64,000 bases of DNA from Przewalskia tangutica (Eukaryota > Streptophyta > Magnoliopsida > Solanales > Solanaceae), in NCBI GenBank assembly GCA_029844215.1, contig CM056732.1, positions 49,027,007 to 49,091,006 on the forward strand, read 5' to 3'. Position 1 is the stretch's first letter. Every line of letters begins with the position of its first letter. Under the pieces are notes generated by a model. The model was not told where the DNA came from. It did no database searches and saw only the letters and a program-made list of their open reading frames with translations. A program made the position numbers and the translations under genes. Below are positions 23,223 through 34,347 of the stretch, in pieces.

Positions 23223-24946
23223 ATGACTAATTCAGAGGCATCAGAACAAACCGGTCTAGGACTAATCTACGTTCCTATAGGAGAAGCAGAGGTCCCGGAA
23301 AGGGGAAACGCCACTGATCAACACCTCGCCAAATTAGTGCAGCAAATGGAAACCATGCAAGCCGAAATAGAGAGGCTCCGAAATCTTACAAACCTGTCCA
23401 GTAATTTAAATGCACCACTCCAAGAACAAAAGACAGATACAACCGTGCCACAGGCATTTCCACCTATACTTCCCCAAAACTCCCCACAAAGGCCGCAACA
23501 TACTGTGTCACACCAAACTGCCACTCGCCCAATCAATTTGTGAGCCAACCTCCAAAATGATCCATTCACTATATACATATCCCAACCTCCACTTACTTAT
23601 ATTACCCCGCTCAGTACAAATCGCCAAGCCATACAATACAAGCAGACAACACACATCACCAGTCCTAATAAACAGTATGGGTCATTGCCACATCCAACTG
23701 AAACTCAGCCATTTATTATGCCCGTATTTTCTCAAGAGACAAATCGATACGAGGTAGTGGAGAGGCAGAACCGATCTAGAGCCGATGAAAATGTGACGAG
23801 AAATTCGTAGCCTGAAAGAGGCATTCAAAAGCATTCAGATAAACAAGGAGGATGAAGGGTTAGAATATGAAGATTTATGTATGCATCCCGACGTTGAATT
23901 GCCAGTAGGGTACAAGGTGCCCAAATTTGACATGTTTGATGGAAAGGGGAATCCCTGCGCTCATCTAAGGTTATACTGTGATAAATTGATTGGAGTTGGA
24001 AAAGACCAAGCAATCATCATGAAACTATTCATTAGGAGTCTAACCGGTGAGACACTAGATTGGTACACATGCCAAGACCCTCGAAAGTGGAACAATTGGA
24101 ATGTCATGGCGCAGGATTTCATGGATAGATTCAGATTCAACATCGACCGTCTCGTATAGATTTTATCTGATGAAGCTGGAAAAGAAATCCACATAAACTT
24201 TCAAGGAATACGCTATGAGGTGGCGGTCAGAAGCGACAAAGGTCCAACCTCCAATGGCAGAAAGCGAAATGACCACCCTGTTCGTGCAATCCTTAAAAGA
24301 CGCGACGTACTATGAGAGAATGATCAGTGTAGTCGGGTGAAGTTTTGCAGAAGTCGTAAGAATGAGCGACTTTGTGGAAGAGGGCATCAAAACGGGCAGG
24401 ATTACAAACCTAGCAGCCCTACAAACAACCAACACAGCAATGCAGTCAGATTCAATCGGAGGTACCTCCAAAAGAAAAAGAGATGCAGCATCTCCTATCA
24501 TGGTCATTCAGGAGCATAGGCCATACCAGTTCCCGGTGTATCAAAGCCCACCACATTCTTACTATAACCAAGACACCCAAAACCCACAACCGTATTATCA
24601 GCACTGCACCACCCCATACCATGTTTATCATACCCAACTAGCATATACAGATCCCTCATACTCACCGCAATCACGAACCCGTACACCAAACGCACCCAAA
24701 CCCCGCATAAACGCTGAAAAAGAGCCAACCAAAACTTATACACCTCTAGCCGAACCTCTAGCCCATGTATATGAGAAGCTGAAAACCGCAGGAATACTCC
24801 AACCAATTCCTAGAAATACCCCCAGACCTACTTCCATAGGGCACGATGAAACTAAACACTGTGCATACCACTCCGGGGTCGAGGGACACGACGTTGAAAA
24901 TTGTTATACACTCAAGGATAAAATCGAGGATTTAATCAAAGAATGA
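23223..24946 (+). pseudogene. gag: gag of a Tat/Ogre-lineage element
   Basis: The start MTNSEASEQTGLG leads to a short coiled-coil-like stretch (QQMETMQAEIERLRNL), a proline-rich part, then the gag core: LPVGYKVPKFDMFDGKGNP, LRLYCDKLIGVGKDQAI and LDWYTCQDPRKWNNW. The third part (24362-24946) has FVEEGIKTGRITNL and the variant knuckle KHCAYHSGVEGHDVENC followed by YTLKDKIEDLIKE, a signature of Tat/Ogre gag. Three frames are needed: breaks lie near 23540, near 23790-23880 and near 24160. Gag forms the particle that packages element RNA. With no pol following, this copy cannot move by itself. Confidence 0.8.
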
Positions 24947-25312
24947 GTCATACAACTAAAAGAATCTTCTTCAGATGTAAAAAAATGACCGTTTTCCTGA
25001 TCATGGCAATGCCTATGTGAACATGATTAATGAAGATGAAGAGAGCAGTCTGAAATGGACTATTACGCCAGCCTGGAAAGGGAAGAAAGTTGAATCATCG
25101 ACCAATCGCCAAAGAAAAGGAGATGCTCCTTGTCGAAGATTATCCAACCTCTGAATCAGTCATTTACCAAAGCATGCACCGCGCAGGAATCAAAAGGAGA
25201 CGATGCTGAAAACCATGCCAACTATCTGAGATGCAAAATTGGACTTGCACCCCTATCCTGGTCCTCCGAGGAGCTCGATAGAATTTTGTACTAGTTTAAA
25301 TTAAAATAATTT
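24947..25312 (+). pseudogene. Degenerate tail after Tat/Ogre gag; pol deleted
   Basis: After the gag stop, frame-shifted fragments read IQLKESSSDVKK and PDHGNAYVNMINEDEESSL, matching the stretch between gag and protease in this lineage. The sequence then passes straight to 3'-region repeats at 25313. Protease, RT, RNase H and integrase are absent. Confidence 0.5.
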
Positions 25313-25590
25313 GAACTACGTTTGACTGATTCCTCAAGGGATACGTGGCGCCACATCGACTTCGGTCCCACCTTTAAAAAATCCCAAATTCCCTTTTGCT
25401 TGTAATTTGAACTACGTTTGACCTAATTCCCTCGGCAGGGATACATAGGCGGCTTCGGTCCCACCTTAGAAATTTTAATTTTACCCAGTCTTGCTTGTAA
25501 CGAACTACGCATGACCGATTCCTCGTTGGGATACGTAGGCATCCTAAATAGAATTTGGTCACACCATTAGGAATCTTCCCATTTGTTTCG
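25313..25590 (+). repeat. Three tandem copies of a ~95-bp unit
   Basis: Units start 'gaactacg' at 25313, 25409 and 25502. Each carries 'gggatac(g/a)t(a)gg' and 'tcggtcccacctt' or a decayed form. Similar text is common near the 3' end of Tat/Ogre elements. Confidence 0.65.
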
Positions 25591-26325
25591 GAAATAACAA
25601 AATACACACTTTGGTAGGATAGAAAAACAATCCCCCAAGAGACTCGTTTTAAACCAAGCACCCTTGCATGCTGTAAAGTTAAAATTGAGACAATTTTGAT
25701 AAAATGTTCATTTAGTCAATCCGACAAAAACTTTTATCAAAATACTCACTTTGTCACAAGCAATAATTAATAATTAGTCAAGGCAGGAAACCAGACAGGG
25801 GTTACATGTCCAAACAAGTCAGGCATGCAGCATCAAGAATCAAAACTGCAAAGTCAACGTGAATCGACCGCCCTCCAAAACTCACAAGTTTTCTTTGAGC
25901 GCAGATTCTTCTTATTAGCAGAAGCAGAAAATACAACAACAATCAAATGTTCAAATTTCGCAATAAGGTCCAGCATATCAACAATCACAAGTCATTGCAA
26001 CTCATGCGGTTCACAAACTCACAACACATAGATCAAGAGCATCATGACAATCCATGCGGTTCACAAACGTAGTACGTCAGTGAAAGGACATCATCTCAGC
26101 AGTTGCAACATTTAGCATGTCCGTGCAAGGACAACATCTCAGTATTCGCAACGTCCTACACATCATACATGGACGACATCTCTACTCACAAAGTTACATT
26201 TTTCATATATTTATCATTTTTTGTCTTAAACATTTATGCACTAATTTTTCTTAAGCTCAGCTTGCAGGAGCATTAATTCACAGGAGCAAGAGCATCAACA
26301 CAATAACGTCTTTATCAATATCACA
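25591..26325. other. Non-coding 3' region of Tat/Ogre element
   Basis: No ORF with known motif. 'catgcggttcacaaac' occurs twice (about 26002 and 26053), and 'gcaaggacaacatctcag' variants recur at about 26080-26160 and again at 26930-27000. These are decayed tandem repeats. Confidence 0.4.
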
Positions 26326-26745
26326 TCCGAAAACGACATCATCAACAGTACGTCTGAAAACGACGCCATGTTCGAAAACGACGCCAAATCCGAAAACGAC
26401 GCCAAGTCCGAAAATGACGCTATGTCCGAAAACGACGCCAAGTCCGAAAATGACGCCAGTCCGAAAACGACGCCAAGTCCAAAATTGACGTCAAGTCCGA
26501 AAACGACGCCATGTCCGAAAACGACCCCAAGTCCGAAAATGACGTCATGTCCGAAAACGACGCCAAGTCCAAAAACGACGCCAAGTCTGAAAACGACGCC
26601 AGGTCCGAAAACGACGCCATGTCCGAAACGATTCCAAGTCCGAAAATGACGTCATGTCCGAAACGACGCCATGTCCGAAACAACGCCAGGTCTAAAAATG
26701 ATGTCATGGCGCCATGACCAAAAGCGACGCCACATCCAAAGACGA
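26326..26745 (+). repeat. 18-bp minisatellite (SENDAK-coding phase)
   Basis: About 20 copies of an 18-bp unit, tccgaaaacgacgccaag with variants (gacgtca, aaaatgacg, ccatg). Because 18 is divisible by three the array stays open and would encode SENDAK/SENDAM in one frame, but length loss near 26460 changes frame to PKTTPS. It is a repeat, not a protein gene. It sits in the 3' region of the Tat/Ogre element, a known source of tandem repeats in that lineage. Confidence 0.85.
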
Positions 26746-27000
26746 CGTCATTAACATATCACATCTGCGCAGGGCTGATATCTCTACTCTCAGAATTGCA
26801 TTTCTTATATATTCACGCTCTATTATTTTGTCTTAGCATATACGCATTAACTTTTATTGAGCTTTAGCCTACATGATCCTCAACTTACAGGAGCAGTTGT
26901 TGCACGTCTACGCAATGACAACACATCAGTATTCGCAGTGGCAGCATGTCCGTGCTGGGATGACATCTCAGCATTGGCAATACCACATTAACGCAAGGAC
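26746..27000. other. Decayed repeats after the minisatellite
   Basis: Copies of 'gatatctctactctcagaattgcat' and 'tgacatctcagcattggcaa' resemble text at 26130-26210, so the region around the minisatellite is partly duplicated on both sides. Confidence 0.4.
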
Positions 27001-27893
27001 ACTGATGCACGATTTATGCATACGCTAAACGCAAGTGCACGTGTCGTGACAAGTAATATAGTCTAGAAGACCGAATTATCGTCCTCAGGGATTAATGTCC
27101 AATTATCAACCTCTATTCTGTAGTATCTATTTGGTAACTGATAATTTGATGAATTGTTTATAGCTATGATTATATGTGCTAACTAAATTACTTTACTTTA
27201 CTTCAGATATGGTGGAAATAGGGCTTCCAAATCTCCTCAACTATCCGCTCGCTTTACTCGTTAATGCAAATAATTATGGTCCTTCTTCTATTTTGAGATA
27301 GCAGGTTAACTAAGCCGTTTTATACTCTTGTTAAGGTAATATAAACACTCAACCCCAATGTAGAACCCTTCTATCTTTCGATGACAAGATTGACAACAAA
27401 GGAGGATTTAGAGCAATAACCTATTAAGCTACACAAGTATCGGGGTACTTTCGTCCACGATTTAAACCTATGTTTATTCAACTATAGCATATTCACAATC
27501 TCCCCTTTCGGATTTCGATTAGAAATCATATAAGTTATGATAATTAGTGATCAATTAATTACCAAACAATCAAAACAAATATTGAATAAATCTCAACAAT
27601 AATAATAAGAAACCAAAACATGCATTAATTCATAAGAACGAGGTTCAAGCGATTCGACATGGAAAGTCCTAAATTAAGTTAGTTTCTAGCCATAGACATG
27701 ACAAGAACTAAACTAATATCCAACATACACAAAAAAATAAAAATAAAGAACAAGAAATTACTCAAAAGTAAGTCTCCAATCTTGATCTCCAAGTTGTGAT
27801 GAATTGTCAAGTGTGGAACTCTTCAAAATTTGACATAAAGGTCCTTTTTATATCACTAGTTTGATCGTGAGCTTCCTATTTTTATGTTGTAAG
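27001..27893. other. Unclassified fragment, LTR-like
   Basis: Starts with 'cgcaagtgcacgtgtcgtgacaag' type text and 'attatcgtcctcaggga', which resembles a motif seen in several plant LTR elements, but I cannot assign a family. No ORF. It is the left flank of the F array; the last five bases (27889-27893) are gtaag. Confidence 0.3.
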
Positions 27894-28318
27894 TGTCACG
27901 ACCCGAACCCGGACCCGTGACTGGTGCCTTACCCCGGGCACCCTAGTGATACAACATCAGAGAAAATCAGCGGAAATAAAACATGAACATGAAATAAGAG
28001 ATATTATAAATAAAGCAGCCAACCAAAAACGCTTGCCTTCTCAGACATACATAAAAACCCGAGCTTATCCGCTTACAAACTCGCCCACAACAAAGTACTG
28101 CACTTCTAAGAGTTTTATAACAACAACTATGACGACAGGCTCCCGCCATACCCCGAACGTATAAGAACCTACGACTGGTGGTAACATACCAAAAGATAAG
28201 CCTCCAAGAAACGGGCTTCCTAACACGCCGAATCGTGATCCTAAGAGCGAGGATCCACAACCGATGTACTTACCGCGGCATGAACGCACCCCAAGGAGGT
28301 CAAGATAACAGTACCAAG
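27894..28318 (-). repeat. F array LTR L1, left piece
   Basis: Begins TGTCACGACCCG and matches the first 0.4 kb of L2 and L3. It breaks at ...gtaccaag and resumes after E at 37734 (...ccaattatgtgaaat), where L2 reads gtaccaagtatgtgaaat. Confidence 0.85.
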
Positions 28319-29149
28319 TGTCACGACCGATTCCGGCCCGTGATCGTGCCTTACCCGCACCCTAGTGATACAACATCGAGTAATCAGAACATAAACGATA
28401 CAAGACATATTATGAAATATGAAACAATAACTGAGAAAACTTGCCTTTTCGGCATATATATAAATAACAACTTTTTCAACATGAATGTTTAATCCTTTTT
28501 ACAAATCCACCACAACAAGATTACTGCACTCTACGAATGATAGACAACAATGGCGGGACAGGCCCCGTCATACCTCGAATGTAAACACCTACAACAACAG
28601 GACTATACCATCGATAAGCCTCCGAGAAACGGAGCTTTCCCAAACGCTGAATCGTGACCCTAAGAGCGAGGATCAATGATCGCGTGTACCTTTACTCGCA
28701 GATGAACGCAACTCCCCGGGCGAGGTCAAGACAACAGTGCAGTATGTGAAACTGAAAATAAATACTGTAAATGAAATCATAGTAGTCTATACAAAGCAGG
28801 AGACATGTATGATAACCAAACTACAGTTCACAATAAGCAGTCATATCAAGTCAGGGACTCACGCCCTCAAGTCATCACTAAAACATAACAATGGGTCTCA
28901 CGCCCACAACATCAATCGTGCCCGTGGAATACCTTCCTCACTGCCTAGCTTATGATATACAAGCACCAAGGATACACATGAACACCTGTGTCCCACTGTG
29001 TCCTAATAAAACAAAGACAGGTAACGAAGGCATAGCCGACTTCTAACACCCAAGCATTAACAAGGTCATAATCGTGTCATGATATCTGTCTGCATCACAT
29101 GATAAAAGCGGTCACTGCTCGCAGATCAAATGTGCGCGTCTAGCCCTGA

Positions 29150-29410
29150 ACTTTCCGCAGCTCCGCATAGGCCAACCTCATAGGCCCGCATGAGGTATAA
29201 CCCCGCATCGAGGGTAGCTACTCCCCGGCATCGTCCTGGACTCGCAGTCCGCATGGCCACAAAGACCGCATGACCATAAAGGCCGCACACTAACCTGGAA
29301 CTCCGTAGTTCCGCATGGATCCCCTGGACCCGCATGAGGTATTCTCGAATCATGGTCCCAGACCGCCTGAGTCTACCCCGCATCGGAGGGCAGCTTAACC
29401 TCCGGACACA
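29150..29410 (-). repeat. 'ccgcat' repeat domain of E 3' LTR
   Basis: Short units around 'cccgcatgaggta', 'ccgcatcgagggtagct' and 'gccgcatgaccataaa' recur every 20-40 bp. The equivalent part of the 5' LTR is 35155-35405, where many units have lost 1-4 bases. Confidence 0.5.
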
Positions 29411-31336
29411 AGTCAAGGTGAGTGGTACAATACCAACATAACGGCTGATAGTCAAACAACTTTAAGCGCAGTCGAGGGGAAAACCCCTTTACACTAACAT
29501 CACAAGATACTAACACACGTAGCATCCTAACATGTTTACTTATCAAATCAACAAGAAAGTATTACAAGGCTATCACAAACCAATACAATCAAGTTATTCA
29601 CACAAGGTACTTTCTACTAACAAGTTCGGGTATCTATCCCCAAAGTACTTCACACATTAAATCTTTAAAAGATCTGCTTCTTTCACATAAGTCACACAAT
29701 ACCCGTAGTATAAAATAGAAATGATCGCCCTTTTATGAAAACCAAAAATCTTACCTTTGTAATATCAACTAACAACATTATTTTCCAAACGCCCAAGTTT
29801 GCCTAATTTCAAATGTTCACGTTTCTTATTTTAGAAAGGTTTAGAGTTCATAATCTTATTCATTTAAGAATATAATTCTCTTTTAAACAATCGGAGAAAC
29901 ATAAGCCTTATATGTGAGTAGGATATTCTTGTTTATAACAATCTTATTACGGCAGCCATGATCTAGGAAATATCATTTTGTCTCATCTTAGCTTCTATGC
30001 AGATGGAAGTTTCTACTGGTTTTATTAATGCTTCATTAATCAAAACATTTCCTTTATTAACGCTGTTGGTTTGTCGATACACATTACGATTTCAAATCAA
30101 GAAACATTATCCCTTTTAAAAACCAAGTACTCATTACTCACGAATGAGGTTTCACACAAAATTCATATAATTCATTTAAGTTAAGTCTCTTATCTTACAA
30201 GATCAAGTCTCTTAACTTTTAAAATAAAAAAAAAATAAAAAAAATAAATCATTCGTTTTATCTCTCTTAAGCCGTTATACCTAACTTCCCATAAAGCTAG
30301 TATAACTCTTAAGCTTTTAAAACCAAGTATTACTCTTCTTTTAAAAACAGTTCTTAATTCTCTTGAACTACTTCAAGATTATTATTCGGGCTTAAGTCAA
30401 AAGACATTGCCGCATAACCACGCTCAATTAACACACGACGCCTACCGCATTTACATAGTTATACACACATCATGCTAGAAGAGATAGGAAGAGGTTCACA
30501 TACCTCGCGACGATTTATCGACTATTAGCAAATCGCTCCACGGCTATAACCCGGCTAGCCTGGTCCGCCTTCTTAAGTAGCACATGCTACTCGCAGAACA
30601 TTCAACCTATACAGGTTATACAAGTCTATCAAAGTCTAGACTACTCGGTAGAATAAATCTAGATGCAAGATCCTACGGGAAATTGGGCACCTTCCCTACC
30701 CACAACTACACAAGTCTCAGAATACACCCCATGTAATTACAGTCGATTCATTCTTGTGCTTAAGTCCAAGGACATTGCCACAACACTAAGTTCAGTACTA
30801 TATATAGTATACTTCAACTATATATTCTAACAACATGTAATCTCCAATTACAATAGGGGGACAAGATAATTACCTCGATAAGCCCATAATTATCCGAGTT
30901 TAATGTCGATCCTTAGCAAAGTTTCGCTCCTACTCCGGGTGCTCCAACCCGCTCCAAACAACCCTTAGAAGTTCTAACCAACTTCTACATAGTACTCCAA
31001 CTAACTATGGAGGTTTTCCTTAGGGTTTCGGTTTTGTGACTGACGGAAAGTATAATAGTATTTCCGGGCTTTTCAGATAGGTATAACCTTAGAATACAAC
31101 AAGGTATACTGGCTAAGGTAATTTGGGCATTATAACAATACTTTTGAGAGTATTTCTACCAAGAGGGGTATATATACGAAACAACTAGGCTAGTGGGGTA
31201 CACTTTCGCTAGCACCCTAGAGGGGGTGCTCTCGCCACATGGGGAGGCCCTCGCCGAACTCAACACAAAGTGGAGGGAGAAGGAGAGCTTTCAAGACTTA
31301 GGCAAATTTGTGGATGAATTTGTCTTCCAAAGTGGG

Positions 31337-31345
31337 TATTTATAG
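31337..31345 (-). promoter_or_regulatory. LTR TATA box (E 3' LTR)
   Basis: CTATAAATA on the minus strand, about 390 bp from the LTR start in element orientation. Confidence 0.6.
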
Positions 31346-31915
31346 GTCAAGTGAAGGCCAACCAATGGCCAAGATCATGCCAAGTGCAAGGCAAGTGTAG
31401 GCCAAGATCTTGCCAAGTGCCCCTTAACCAACTAACACACAAATATCCTACCTACTCCATGACAAAAATGGCCAACTTTCGTCCAAGCTTGACCGCCCAA
31501 GGTGTTCCAATGAGAGGGTGACAAGTGTCGCCCTCTTGTTGGTCCAAAATGTTTCGCCTCTGAAAAATCCGCAAAAATAAAATATGGCATAGCCGAAATT
31601 CCCTACGAAAGTCGTGGAAAACGCTTTCAAAAACGACTCTAACCGGGTGTTGTGAAGAAAAGAATTCGCCAAGCCTAAATCACAAGTTCAAATTTTCTAC
31701 GCACGCCCCACGCATACTCAAAATACGGTATAACATTCTCCTCTTAGAAACATTCGCCCCGAATGTTCCTTCTAAGTCTCAAAACAAACGCCGCCAAGAT
31801 AGTCTTCACTACTACACTTACGAAACAATCTCGCCACACCGCCACGAAACACCGCGTAAATACTTACATCAAAGTCCACGAGGAAACACCTCTAATCATC
31901 ACCACAAAACACTTC

Positions 31916-32122
31916 TCACCGGTCTAAAATATACTCCTTCGTGACCTTCTCTTTACAAAAGAAATGATCACATCTATGCTCGCCATACATGCTCGCTTCT
32001 CTCTTTACTCGCCGTAGATACCACTTTGTCACTTTGCCTGAGGCATTAACCTTCTCAGGCGACCAACAAATTGGTACCACCGCCATGATCACCGTTCGTC
32101 GTGACACTCGAACTCTTACCAC
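31916..32122 (-). other. 3' region frame shared with A and F
   Basis: The minus frame ends SMYGEHRCDHFFCKEKV; F1 and F2 have SEHVLRGGSDHFFCEVKM at the equivalent place. It lies between the integrase remnant and the 3' LTR. Shared wording across copies shows common descent. I do not recognise a domain. Confidence 0.4.
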
Positions 32123-32169
32123 ATTTCGAGCATCGCTTAGTTTCCAAAACTCGGTTACTATCTCTTAAC

Positions 32170-32647
32170 GCGGCATCATTTATCGGGAACATTCTCGACG
32201 GACCTTCGATACTTTCCGAACATAACAATACGAAGATCGGACGCCCCGCCTCCTAAGTCGGACGGCAAATGCTAACATATAGGCAACTGGCCTATTCTTC
32301 ACATGAACTCACAAAGGCCCAAAGTAACTCGCTAAGTTTCCTCGCTTCCCAAAATTCGTCACACCCAAACCGGGTGGTACCTTCAAGAAGACCGACCAAA
32401 CTCAACTCTGCGTCGCCGCCACGATTATCCGACGATTTCTCGAGTGCGTAACCTCTTCGACAAGCTTCACCCTATCCCTAGTCTCACAAAGCTCAACTAA
32501 CGATTCGAACTCGCTAACGCCGAACCAATCGACCGGCAACTTACACTTCCGCCCTGAGGGTTTCATAAGGCGACATCCGAACCGAAATGGTAGCTTAAAC
32601 GCTCCTCTACAGAGACAACAATCCTCACAACTACCCCCGAAATCCAT
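32170..32647 (-). pseudogene. pol: Integrase C-terminal remnant of element E
   Basis: On the minus strand, GRKCKLPVDWFGVSE and then VKLVEEVTHSRNRR match the plant gypsy stretch YGRKCRSPVGWF...K...AQSRQ near the integrase end. Further on, with frame changes, TTRFG, FGKRGNL, GPF/L and NRPVAY match the GPY/F module. Integrase joins element DNA to the host genome; this module helps bind DNA. Only the C-terminal part is present and it is broken. It shows that E descends from a full gag-pol element by internal deletion. Confidence 0.65.
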
Positions 32648-32849
32648 ACACCGCCCGGTGGCGAATGCACTCGAGACTCACCGAGTTCTTAATCCCGCTC
32701 GTAAAATTTTTAAAACGAAGATAGCCACAACTGGGCTTCACTGTCTGTCATAAGGTGAAGGTAGGCACCCCGTGCAGCCTTACAACCTTTCTGATAAATC
32801 AACACTGCCGAGTGAACGGTCCCGACCGAAGAACACGATGGGCTGCCCC

Positions 32850-33030
32850 CATCGGCCCGACCACTGGTCGAACGCATCCACGAACTCGTACGCTGGTTAA
32901 CTAAACTTGGGCCTAACACCCTCACAACCCTAACATAAGGCGGGACCACCACAACCTGACCCCACCGCCATACATGCCGCGGGTTGACCCGCAACGTGGC
33001 CTCAACCCGACCCGGCAACGCGCACAATAC
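32850..33030 (-). other. Conserved segment (E)
   Basis: The minus frame reads VVVPPYVRVVRVLGPSLVN followed by SSWMRSTS. It lies between gag and the integrase remnant. The near-palindrome ccgcgggttgacccgc is at about 32979-32994. Confidence 0.5.
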
Positions 33031-33415
33031 TAGCTCCCGATCGGAACAATCTCACTAATCACGTTACGAAAACCTAGCGGTCTTCTTAGCTCAACTACCC
33101 TCTTCATTTCACACTACTTAGGGACCTATCCCAAACACAGCTCACGTGCACTATGCACTTCTGATAAGGATCAAACATAACACTACACCTTTTCTCGAGA
33201 TTGTCTCACCTCTAAGGTCTCTACGTATAAAGCTCTAAGGCTCACACTTTCTCTATCCCCCAAAATCTTACTCGGTTAAACAACCATGATCTAATCACAA
33301 CTAACACACTGCTATCAGAACATAGCACTTAAGGTATACTCACCTAATCAAATAAACAAAACCCTATAGGGTTAAAGATATCTCTATATCTACTGCTTCA
33401 CCCCCCTTAGTCGTT

Positions 33416-34141
33416 CTAATCAAACCTGCCCCGTAGGGCGCATAGCTGAGGGAGATGACAAACTATCCACCGATCCTAAAGGCTAAGTCCTCCTACAAGG
33501 ACACTCTTCGACACCAGACCCTGACGGTCATAGGTACAACAAGTACCAACTAAAAGACGACATTCCCCGGGATGACGTCTGTCACATTGGGAACCGGAAG
33601 CCCTGGAGTTCTAACCAACTCCTGCATACCCCGAACGTCCTGAAATCCGTGGAAGACCACTCTGCACTGGTGGATGTGCATAATCAAATCCATCGCGAGG
33701 TGACTCGCCAAAGTTACCAAAGGACTTTCGCTCGCCTTCTTCGCCCGTTAACCCGCCGATCTCTACGCTTTCTACGCATAAGCCCGCATACGTGCCATGC
33801 TCAAGCCTCAATCAAGGATTACTCTTGCACAACCTTCTTTAGGTAGTCATCAAGACTCAGAAATCGGTATACTCTGCGGTAGCCAAATCCATAGCTAGTA
33901 ACAGGTCGCCTCTTTGCAAACCATATTCTCTGCTCGGTCGTGGGCAAGGTTCAAATATCATGGTCGCAGGAATCGCCGCCGCGCTAAACTCTGCTGGGGC
34001 TAGTGACGTCGCAGAAATCCCCGAATGAAGCATTACCCTAAGTAATGATTGGGCCTGTGCCCACGTAACCCTCTGAACTCAACTCGCAGCTCCCTCGGCT
34101 GCCTTGCCCTCCTGGGCCCGGGTTGCCCTACGCGGAGGCAT
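33416..34141 (-). pseudogene. gag: gag of element E, internally deleted
   Basis: The ATG at 34141 gives MPPRRATRAQEGKAAEGAAS and a stop. The knuckle region (about 33480-33530) is decayed to CCTYDRQG. A frame at 33611-33811 matches the basic Ser/Gly-rich linker before the knuckle in H. As in A, about 300 bp of the central part are missing compared with F2 and H. Gag is the particle protein; this copy cannot encode a full one as read. Confidence 0.55.
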
Positions 34142-34331
34142 AACGGTAAGGGAAAGAATTTCATCAGAGGGTCCAACTTACAACACAGCTCTAAGGCACG
34201 ATCTCAGAGTGAGAGGAATAGAAACCAATCCTAAATACCCTTTAGCCTCCTGATTATTGGTGTGGTGCACAACACACCGATAATCAAGACTCTACTGGAT
34301 ACGGTCTGTAGACACTTTCCGAGGATTAACT

Positions 34332-34343
34332 GCTCTGATACCA
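34332..34343 (-). other. Primer-binding site of element E (exact)
   Basis: Reads TGGTATCAGAGC on the minus strand, a perfect match to the plant initiator tRNA-Met PBS, four bases after the LTR. It is the only exact copy in the window. Confidence 0.9.
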
Positions 34344-34347
34344 CTTT

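Larger units (their letters stand above)
28319..31735 (-). repeat. 3' LTR of element E (3417 bp)
   Basis: TGTCACGACC...GGTATAACA. TATA box on the minus strand at 31337-31345. A repeat-like domain at about 29150-29400 contains 'ccgcat' words. A pure A/T tract lies at 30220-30247. Confidence 0.88.

Noticed and set aside
24362..24946. 194-codon frame as an independent gene
   Set aside because: It carries the C-terminal knuckle of Tat/Ogre gag and joins the upstream gag pieces by frameshift, so it is part of that pseudogene.
26368..26707. Repetitive proteins on both strands of the minisatellite
   Set aside because: Open frames follow from an 18-bp unit without stops; no start context or homology.
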